From assembly GCA_947072715.1 (NCBI GenBank), contig CAMTJB010000007.1, forward strand, positions 1 through 13,800: DNA of 13,800 bases, in the 5' to 3' direction. A model generated the notes under the pieces. The model was not told the origin of the DNA, did no database searches, and worked only from the letters and a program-made list of their open reading frames with translations. Numbering within the stretch: position 1 is the first letter of the stretch; every line of letters begins with the position of its first letter. The position numbers were made by a program, and so were the translations under genes. This DNA comes from an uncultured Fusobacteriaceae bacterium. Its GTDB lineage: Bacteria; Fusobacteriota; Fusobacteriia; Fusobacteriales; Fusobacteriaceae. Below are positions 8,044 through 13,800 of the stretch, piece by piece.

Positions 8044-9231
8044 ATGAAAAGAGAATACTATTATTTTGATAATTCAGCTACAAGCAATCCAAAACCTGAG
8101 ATTGTTTATGAAAAAGTGAATTATGCAATGAGAGAATTAAATGCTAACCCAGGAAGAGGCGGACATAGACTTGCAATAAAAGCTGCAACAGAAATATATG
8201 CAGTTAGAGATAAGGTTTCTAAGTTTTTTAATGTGGGGAATCCTTTAAATGTAGCTTTTACTAATAACTCAACAACAGCGCTAAATTTTGCTGTAAAAAG
8301 CTTAATTGAAGAAAATGATATAGTTATTACTACAGAGATAGATCATAACTCAACTTTAAGACCGTTATATACAGATAGAGAAAAATTAAACTTAGATATT
8401 AAAGTTTTAAATGTTGATGATATTTTAGTAGATTTAAAACAAAAATTAGAAGAAGTAAAAAATGATGGAAAAAAAGTTAAATTTCTTTGCATAAATCATA
8501 TGTCTAATGTAACAGGGAAAACATTAGATATAGAAAAAATTGGAGAAATTTGTAAATCTTATGGAGTTAAACTAATAGTAGATGTTTCTCAAAGTGCAGG
8601 AATAATTCCAATAGATATGCAAAAGATGAATATAGACATCCTTTGCTTTACAGGGCATAAATCTTTATACGCTATTCAAGGGATTGGTGGAATTTGTATA
8701 AAAGAAGGAATAGAGATAAAGCCATTACTTTGTGGAGGATCAGGAAGTTATTCTACAAATTTAGTTCATCCAAGGGAGATGCCTGAAGTTGTAGAGGGTG
8801 GAACGGTTAATACACCAGGAATAGTATCTCTTGGCGCTGGAATCGATTTTATAAATTCAGTAGGAATACGCAAAATATACAATCATGAAAATCGTTTAAA
8901 GGCTTTATTTCTTAAATTATTGGATGAGATAAATAAAGCAAGCAAGGATGAAGGTAATGGAGAAATAATTGAGATTTATTCTAGTAATAATTTAGGAGAT
9001 GGACCAGTAGTGTCTCTTAATATAAAAGATCAAGTATCCAGTGATGTTTCGCAAATGTTAGATGAGGAGTTTGCAATTATAACTCGTTCTGGTCTTCACT
9101 GTGCTCCTCTTATTCATAAAAAAAATAAGACAATCGAGAGAGGCAGTGTAAGATTCTCTTTTGGATATTTTAATACAGAAAAAGATGTGAAGTATGCTAT
9201 TGATGCGCTAAAAGTGATTGTTAAAGGATAA
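8044..9231 (+). CDS. Cysteine desulfurase family protein (class V aminotransferase, SufS-like)
   Basis: PLP enzyme of the cysteine desulfurase family, predicted to move sulfur from cysteine to an enzyme cysteine and release alanine. From the ATG at 8044 it has 395 residues. That start is preferred over the in-frame ATG at 8011 because AGGGTGA (8032-8038) sits just before it and family members begin close to YYYFDNSAT. Visible are ANPGRGGHR at 34-42, His101 over the cofactor, Asp180 (VDVSQSAG), PLP-lysine Lys206 in CFTGHKSLYA, and the active-site cysteine Cys353 in RSGLHCAPLIHK. The SGLHCAP form with the closing GSVRFSFGYFNT places it in the SufS-like branch annotated as 'cysteine desulfurase family protein', not in IscS. 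No iscU, sufBCD or tRNA-thiolation partner is adjacent, so the acceptor is unknown; selenocysteine lyase activity cannot be excluded. No clear terminator separates it from the dipeptidase gene 162 bases on. Confidence 0.88.
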   Translation: MKREYYYFDNSATSNPKPEIVYEKVNYAMRELNANPGRGGHRLAIKAATEIYAVRDKVSKFFNVGNPLNVAFTNNSTTALNFAVKSLIEENDIVITTEIDHNSTLRPLYTDREKLNLDIKVLNVDDILVDLKQKLEEVKNDGKKVKFLCINHMSNVTGKTLDIEKIGEICKSYGVKLIVDVSQSAGIIPIDMQKMNIDILCFTGHKSLYAIQGIGGICIKEGIEIKPLLCGGSGSYSTNLVHPREMPEVVEGGTVNTPGIVSLGAGIDFINSVGIRKIYNHENRLKALFLKLLDEINKASKDEGNGEIIEIYSSNNLGDGPVVSLNIKDQVSSDVSQMLDEEFAIITRSGLHCAPLIHKKNKTIERGSVRFSFGYFNTEKDVKYAIDALKVIVKG

Positions 9232-9393
9232 GAAATTTCAGATAAGATTAAAAAGGAAAGAAGATAAAAAATGGTATAAAATTATGGGGAAATTTCATCG
9301 ATAAAGTTTAAAATATGCATTGTTAAGGGATAATATTTAGGAATATTTATTAAAAAGATGATGCATTTTAAAAAATATAAAAGGGTGGGAAAA

Positions 9394-10746
9394 ATGATTA
9401 AAGAAAAATTAGTTAAAGAGTATGACAAATTAAAAACATATCTTATAGCAGATATGGGAGAATTAGTATCATATCCAAGTGTATTAGATGAAAATGCAAA
9501 GGATACTCCTTTTGGTGAAAACATTGATAATTGTTTAGATAAAGCTTTAGAGATGTGTAAAAATTTAGGGTTTAGAATTTTTAAAGATCCTAAAGGTTAT
9601 TATGGATATGCTGAAATTGGAGAAGGGGAAGAGATGATAGCAGTTCTAGGTCATCTTGATGTAGTTCCAGCTGGAGATTTAGATAAGTGGAATTCAAATC
9701 CTTTTAAAATGGAAATAAGAGATGGAAAAATTTTTGGAAGAGGGGTTCAAGATGATAAAGGTCCAACTTTAACAGCAATTTATGCAATTAAAGCTCTTAT
9801 GAATATGCATGTAAAACTTAGTAAAAGAGTAAGAGTTATTTTTGGAACAGATGAAGAAAATCTATGGAGATGTATCAATAGATATATGGAAATAGAGGAA
9901 AAACCATCTATGGGATTCACACCAGATTCAAAATTTCCAATGATATATGCTGAAAAAGGGTTGTTACAATTCTCTTTACAAGGTCAAGGTGGAGGAGTAA
10001 CTTTAAAAGGTGGAGATGCTTATAACGCTGTTCCTGATAAAATTGAATACACTTCAAAAGATGCTTCTGAACTTGAAAAAATTGTAAAAGAGTTAGAAGC
10101 TAATGAAGCTAAGTTTGAAGTAATAGGAGATAAGATTACTGTTTATGGAAAATCAGTTCACGCAGCTGTTGGTGAAACAGGAATAAATGCAATAAAAAAA
10201 CTTATAATGGCCATGAAAAAAGCTGGAATTAAGAATTCTGGAATAGATTTTGTAAATGATGAAATTGGGAATGATCCTTATGCTGAAAAAATTTATGGTG
10301 TATTAGAAGATGAAATGTCTGGAAAATTAAAATTTAATGTAGGAAAAGTTGATATTAATGAAGGTCAAACAAATCTTTATATAGATGTTAGAATTCCTGT
10401 AACAATTTCTAAAGAAGAGGTTGTAGAGAAAACTAAAGAGATAGCTAAAAAATATGGCTTTACATATGAAGAGAGAGATTTCTTAAGATCTTTATATGTT
10501 CCATTAGATCATTTCTTAATAAAAACATTAAGAGCAGTTTATGAAGAGGAAACAGGATTTGATTCAACACCAATATCTTCAGGGGGAGCAACTTACGCAA
10601 GATCAATGGATAACTGTGTAGCTTTTGGAATAGTATTTCCAGACAGTGAAAAAACAGAGCACCAACCCAATGAATATATTAAACTTGATGATGTAAGAAG
10701 AGCATTTATAGTTTATGCAAAAGCAGTTTATGAGCTTGCAAAATAA
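9394..10746 (+). CDS. pepV: PepV-type M20 dipeptidase
   Basis: Cytoplasmic di-zinc peptidase of the M20A family, PepV type, which cleaves dipeptides with broad specificity. Ligand motifs are visible: His87 and Asp89 in LGHLDVVPAGD, bridging Asp120 in GRGVQDDKGP, catalytic Glu154 and Glu155 in GTDEENLW, Asp178 in FTPDSKFP, and His423 in TEHQPNEY. The ATG at 9394 follows AAGGGTGGG and gives 450 residues, close to the lactobacillar enzymes. The in-frame ATG pair at 9358/9361 would add 12 residues but lacks a well-placed ribosome site. The upstream gap (9232-9393) holds two copies of the palindrome GAAATTTC (9232-9239, 9289-9296) and no convincing promoter or terminator, so read-through from the previous gene is possible. 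The YfcC-type carrier gene starts 123 bases downstream, a pairing that suggests peptide or amino-acid use. Confidence 0.92.
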   Translation: MIKEKLVKEYDKLKTYLIADMGELVSYPSVLDENAKDTPFGENIDNCLDKALEMCKNLGFRIFKDPKGYYGYAEIGEGEEMIAVLGHLDVVPAGDLDKWNSNPFKMEIRDGKIFGRGVQDDKGPTLTAIYAIKALMNMHVKLSKRVRVIFGTDEENLWRCINRYMEIEEKPSMGFTPDSKFPMIYAEKGLLQFSLQGQGGGVTLKGGDAYNAVPDKIEYTSKDASELEKIVKELEANEAKFEVIGDKITVYGKSVHAAVGETGINAIKKLIMAMKKAGIKNSGIDFVNDEIGNDPYAEKIYGVLEDEMSGKLKFNVGKVDINEGQTNLYIDVRIPVTISKEEVVEKTKEIAKKYGFTYEERDFLRSLYVPLDHFLIKTLRAVYEEETGFDSTPISSGGATYARSMDNCVAFGIVFPDSEKTEHQPNEYIKLDDVRRAFIVYAKAVYELAK

Positions 10747-10801
10747 TTAATTTAGGGAATAGAAAAAATAAATAAGGAATAAAACTAAAAATTAAGTATA
10801 A

Positions 10802-10847
10802 ATGGATATAATATTAGTATATAATATTTTTTTAATGTTATATCTAT
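10802..10847. promoter_or_regulatory. Dyad and -10-like boxes ahead of the carrier gene
   Basis: An inverted repeat (10802-10816 with 10833-10847, two G-U-type mismatches, 16-base loop) ends nine bases before the AGGGGAG ribosome site of the carrier gene. Two TATAAT boxes lie within it (10807-10812 and 10820-10825); no good -35 is visible. It could be a promoter with an operator or an mRNA hairpin. High AT content makes chance symmetry possible. Confidence 0.35.
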
Positions 10848-10869
10848 GTAAAAAAGGGGAGAAAGAATA

Positions 10870-12363
10870 ATGGAAAAAGAGAAAAAGAAGTTTCAAATGC
10901 CAAGTTCTTATACGATACTATTTTCACTAATAGTAGTAGTAGCAATACTAACTTGGATAGTACCAGCAGGAGTTTATCAGTATGTGGATCCAACAGCATC
11001 AAAATTAATACCTATTCCAGGAACATTTCAATCAGTACCATCTAATCCACAAGGGTTATGGGAAGTTTTGTCAGCTCCAATAAAAGGGTTTTCAGATGCT
11101 AATGATATAGCTTTATTTGTACTTGTTATTGGTGGGTTTTTAGGGGTAATTATGAAAACAGGTGCAATTGATGCAGGAGTAGCAGCGCTTATTGGAAGAT
11201 TTAAAGGAAGAGAAACACTTTTAATTCCTATTATGATGTTTGCATTTGCTTTAGGAGGAACATCTTTTGGACTAGCAGAAGAGACAGTTGCTTTCTATGC
11301 ATTCATGACACCAGTTATGCTAGCTGCAGGCTTTGACACTATAACAACAATGGGAACAATTTTATTTGGATCAGGACTTGGATGTTTAAACTCTACAGTA
11401 AATCCATTCTCAACAGGAATTGCTTCAGGATTTGCAGGAATATCTATTGGTGATGGAATATTTATGAGAGCGGCATTCTTAGTTATTCAAATTGGATTAG
11501 TAAGTTTCATGCTTATGAGATATGCTAAAAAAGTAAAAGCAGATCCTACTCATTCAGTTGTATATGAAAATAGAGAAGCTGACTTAGAGCACTTCTTAGG
11601 AAAAGATTTAGAAAAAGGAATAATCCCAGAACTTACTCCAGAGAGAAAAGGGGTATTAATAATGTTCCTTGCAAGTTTTGTAATAATGATTTTAGGTGTA
11701 ATACCTTGGGCAAGTAAATTTAATGTTACTTTATTTGAGGATATAGCTAATGGAATTAAATCTATACCAGTAATTGGAAAAGTGATTGGAGAAATAGTTC
11801 CTTTGGGTGAATGGTGGTTCGGAGAGATGACTATGTTATTCTTAGTTATGAGTATCATTGTTGGACGTGTTGCAAAAATGTCTGAAAAAGAATTCATATC
11901 TACATTCGTAGCTGGAGCAAGAGACCTTTTAGGAGTTGCTCTTATAGTTGGAGTATCAAGAGGTATAACGATAGTTATGAGTGCTGGAGGAATGACAGCT
12001 ACAGTTTTAAACTTAGGAGAGCATCTATTAAAAGGATTAGGAAAGATACCATTTATTATTTTAACTTACCTATTCTATATTCCAATGGGATTCTTAATTC
12101 CTTCTACATCAGGACTTGCAACTCTTACTATGCCGATATTAGCACCACTTGCTGATTTCTCAGGTGTACCTAAGAGTGCTGTAGTAACAGCTTATCAATC
12201 AGCTTCAGGAATAATGAACTTAATAACTCCAGCATCAGCTGTTGTTATGGGTGGACTTGCTCTTGTAAGAGTTAACTATATTACTTGGATAAAATTCTCA
12301 ACAAAATATCTAGTTGTAATTTTTGTTACAACAATACTTTGTTTAATTCTATCTGTAATTTAA
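10870..12363 (+). CDS. YfcC-family (DcuC superfamily) membrane carrier
   Basis: Polytopic inner-membrane carrier of 497 residues, full length for the YfcC family, which is related to C4-dicarboxylate (DcuC) and arginine/ornithine carriers. About eleven to twelve hydrophobic segments are visible. The start is typical: FQMPSSYTILFSLIVVVAIL then TWIVPAG at 28-34. Conserved polar-in-membrane stretches are GGTSFGLAEETVAFY at 129-143, CLNSTVNPFSTGIASG at 172-187, IPSTSGLATLTMPILAPLAD at 410-429 and SASGIMNLITPASAVVMGG at 444-462. A hydrophilic loop covers about 220-260. AGGGGAG lies before the ATG and a terminator follows. The substrate is not determined by sequence; family members are variously annotated as amino-acid, dicarboxylate or peptide carriers. 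The adjacent dipeptidase supports an amino acid or dipeptide. The ATG is unambiguous. Confidence 0.88.
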   Translation: MEKEKKKFQMPSSYTILFSLIVVVAILTWIVPAGVYQYVDPTASKLIPIPGTFQSVPSNPQGLWEVLSAPIKGFSDANDIALFVLVIGGFLGVIMKTGAIDAGVAALIGRFKGRETLLIPIMMFAFALGGTSFGLAEETVAFYAFMTPVMLAAGFDTITTMGTILFGSGLGCLNSTVNPFSTGIASGFAGISIGDGIFMRAAFLVIQIGLVSFMLMRYAKKVKADPTHSVVYENREADLEHFLGKDLEKGIIPELTPERKGVLIMFLASFVIMILGVIPWASKFNVTLFEDIANGIKSIPVIGKVIGEIVPLGEWWFGEMTMLFLVMSIIVGRVAKMSEKEFISTFVAGARDLLGVALIVGVSRGITIVMSAGGMTATVLNLGEHLLKGLGKIPFIILTYLFYIPMGFLIPSTSGLATLTMPILAPLADFSGVPKSAVVTAYQSASGIMNLITPASAVVMGGLALVRVNYITWIKFSTKYLVVIFVTTILCLILSVI

Positions 12364-12372
12364 TAAAAATTT

Positions 12373-12398
12373 AAGAGCCTTTTTAAGGCTCTTTTTTT
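12373..12398 (+). terminator. Intrinsic terminator after the carrier gene
   Basis: AAGAGCCTT (12373-12381) pairs with AAGGCTCTT (12385-12393) across a TTT loop. The stem is 9 bp and runs into a seven-base T run (12392-12398), directly after the carrier stop codon. Confidence 0.9.
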
Positions 12399-12603
12399 AT
12401 AGAAAATAAAAATATTAAATGATAAAAAGATTAGACAATTAAAAATATGAAAAAAATAAAAAAAATGATAAGATATTATAAAATAAGTTGTTAATAAAAA
12501 TAGGGAAAGATTAGAGAAAATGCTAAAGTAGCATTAAATTATATAAAAAATAATTAAAGGGAATTAAATTAACAAAACATCAGTTAAATTATAAAAAATA
12601 TTT
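12399..12603. other. AT-rich gap with a small perfect inverted repeat
   Basis: No coding potential is seen. It holds AATGCTA-AAG-TAGCATT (12519-12535), a perfect 7-bp inverted repeat with a 3-base centre and no T run after it. It also holds two similar copies of TTAAATTATA followed by an A-rich tail (starting near 12534 and 12583). A promoter for the downstream gene must lie here, since a terminator precedes the gap, but no -35/-10 pair at proper spacing stands out. The inverted repeat could be an operator. Confidence 0.4.
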
Positions 12604-12613
12604 GGGAGGAAAA

Positions 12614-13639
12614 ATGGATATTTTAGAAGTTAGAAAAGAAGCTAGAGAAAAAATGAAAGGGTTTTGTGCTTTATGTCCAGAATGTAATGGAGTTTGGTGT
12701 GCAGGTAAAGTTCCAGGTATGGGTGGAACAGGAACTGGGGAATCATTTAAATATACAGCAAGAGAGTTAAAAAATATAAAAGTTATAATGAGAACAATAC
12801 ATGGAGTAATAGAACCAAATACAGAGGTAAAATTATTTGGAGAGACTTTATCTTTTCCAGTAATAGGGGCTCCAATAACAGGAGCTAAATTTAATATGGG
12901 CGGATCTATAACTGATGCAGAGTATTGTAGTGATGTAGTAAAAGGTGCAATTAGTGCTGGGACAATATCTATGATTGGTGATACAGGGGATCCTACAGCT
13001 TATGTAGCTGGTTTAAAAGCGATTCAAGAGGTAAATGGGAAAGGAATAGCCATAATCAAGCCAAGAGCGAATAAAGACATTATAGAGAGAATTAGAAGGG
13101 CTGAAGAGGCAGGAGTATTAGCTGTAGGTATAGACATTGATGGAGCTGGTCTTATTACAATGAAACTTTTTGGTCAGCCAGTATCTCCAAAAACATTTGA
13201 AGAGATAAAAGAATTAGTTGAAAGCACAAAACTACCATTCATAGTAAAGGGAATTTTATCAGTTGATGAAGCTGAACTTTGTGCTAAAGCAGGAGTAGCT
13301 GCAATAGTAGTATCTAATCATGGGGGAAGAGTTCTTAATGAAACTTTAGCAGCTACAGATGTATTAGAAGAGATTGTTGCAAGTGTAGGAGATAAATTAA
13401 CTGTATTAGTTGATGGTGGAGTTAGAGAGGGAGTAGATGTGATTAAGTATATAGCTTTAGGAGCTAAGGGTGTTTTACTTGGAAGACCTATGATATGGGG
13501 GTCTGTAGGTGGAAGACAAGAGGGAGTTACAACTGTTTTAAACAATTTAAAGACACAATTAATTCAAGGGATGATTTTAACAGGAAACCAAGATATTGCA
13601 ATGATAAATCATAGAACTATAAGAAGAATAAAGAAATAA
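12614..13639 (+). CDS. FMN-dependent alpha-hydroxy-acid dehydrogenase-like protein with N-terminal Cys4 motif
   Basis: 341-residue TIM-barrel flavoprotein of the glycolate/lactate oxidase family. FMN and catalytic residues are present: Lys212 (IVKGIL), His236 and Arg239 in SNHGGR, DGG at 267-269 and GR at 290-291. The Lys-His-Arg spacing of 24 and 3 is that of plant glycolate oxidase. The N-terminus carries Cys18, Cys21, Cys24 and Cys29 (C-x2-C-x2-C-x4-C) in FCALCPECNGVWCAGKVPG, like an iron-sulfur or zinc site. I recall the same feature in clostridial proteins annotated only as 'alpha-hydroxy-acid oxidizing protein'. The QLY tyrosine and the substrate-binding arginine after the DTP segment of classical members are not apparent, so lactate or glycolate should not be assumed. 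The ATG at 12614 follows GGGAGG (12604-12609); an upstream in-frame TTG overlaps that site and is unlikely. No terminator hairpin is seen in the A-rich tail. Confidence 0.85.
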   Translation: MDILEVRKEAREKMKGFCALCPECNGVWCAGKVPGMGGTGTGESFKYTARELKNIKVIMRTIHGVIEPNTEVKLFGETLSFPVIGAPITGAKFNMGGSITDAEYCSDVVKGAISAGTISMIGDTGDPTAYVAGLKAIQEVNGKGIAIIKPRANKDIIERIRRAEEAGVLAVGIDIDGAGLITMKLFGQPVSPKTFEEIKELVESTKLPFIVKGILSVDEAELCAKAGVAAIVVSNHGGRVLNETLAATDVLEEIVASVGDKLTVLVDGGVREGVDVIKYIALGAKGVLLGRPMIWGSVGGRQEGVTTVLNNLKTQLIQGMILTGNQDIAMINHRTIRRIKK

Positions 13640-13684
13640 AAAACAGAAAAAGTAAAAAAAAATAGAAAAAAGTAAAAAAAATAG

Positions 13685-13716
13685 TTTACAAAAAAAGATA
13701 TATGTGATAATATAAT
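13685..13716 (+). promoter_or_regulatory. Promoter of the tRNA-Gly gene
   Basis: TTTACA (13685-13690) lies 17 bases before TAATAT (13708-13713), which overlaps a perfect TATAAT at 13711-13716. The tRNA begins 9-12 bases downstream, so the 5' leader would be very short. Which -10 register is used is unclear. Confidence 0.6.
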
Positions 13717-13724
13717 TCTTGTGT

Positions 13725-13800
<76 letters not shown>

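Noticed and set aside
9232..9296. Two GAAATTTC palindromes as a paired operator
   Set aside because: Eight-base AT-rich palindromes are common by chance in such DNA, and the copies are 57 bases apart with the first touching the preceding gene's stop codon.
9282..9524. Minus-strand open frame of 80 codons across the gap before pepV
   Set aside because: More than half overlaps the pepV N-terminal coding region, the translation is low-complexity hydrophobic, and no ribosome site is seen.
12602..12613. TTG start giving four extra residues to the flavoprotein
   Set aside because: The TTG overlaps the GGGAGG ribosome site of the ATG at 12614.
13640..13684. Terminator after the flavoprotein gene
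   Set aside because: The tract is A-rich without any stem or T run on the plus strand.

Overview
The window is AT-rich DNA (roughly 30% GC by eye, AGA-dominated arginine codons, strong GGAGG-type ribosome sites). It encodes anaerobic amino-acid and glycerol metabolism typical of Fusobacteriota (Fusobacterium/Cetobacterium-like) or, less likely, a low-GC clostridium. The assignment is an inference from composition and gene content; there is no rRNA or other phylogenetic marker. I see no insertion sequence, phage gene, CRISPR array or origin.

Layout. (1) 1-1470, plus strand: the 3' half of a proline racemase gene (5' end outside the window), then a TauE/SafE-family permease. (2) 1499-1534: a strong two-way terminator between convergent genes. 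(3) 5176 down to 1543, minus strand: a tight three-gene operon in transcription order L-cysteine desulfidase (cyuA type), a CoA-disulfide-reductase/NADH-oxidase-like flavoprotein, and an ornithine cyclodeaminase/mu-crystallin family NAD(P) enzyme, with a near-consensus promoter at 5273-5301. (4) 5177-5607: a divergent regulatory region, with a near-consensus promoter for glpFK and a long leader that folds into an 87-nt, about 38-bp hairpin overlapping a candidate terminator. (5) 5608-7884: glpF and glpK, closed by a terminator. (6) 8044-9231: a stand-alone SufS-like cysteine desulfurase family protein. (7) 9394-12363: a PepV-type M20 dipeptidase followed by a YfcC-family carrier, closed by a terminator. 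(8) 12614-13639: an atypical FMN-dependent alpha-hydroxy-acid dehydrogenase with an N-terminal four-cysteine motif. (9) 13725-13800: tRNA-Gly(TCC), ending exactly at the window edge.

How the genes fit together. The minus-strand operon would split cysteine into pyruvate, ammonia and sulfide. The flavoprotein could handle the resulting disulfide/persulfide chemistry or reoxidise NADH. The third enzyme could use pyruvate plus ammonia (alanine dehydrogenase type) or a cyclic imine such as pyrroline-2-carboxylate; this coupling is inference. GlpF admits glycerol and GlpK traps it as glycerol 3-phosphate. The dipeptidase/carrier pair fits uptake and use of peptides or amino acids.

The gene families are familiar. 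The parts most worth a second look are the glpFK leader RNA, the composition of the cysteine operon, and the four-cysteine flavoprotein. I do not see a clearly new multi-gene system.
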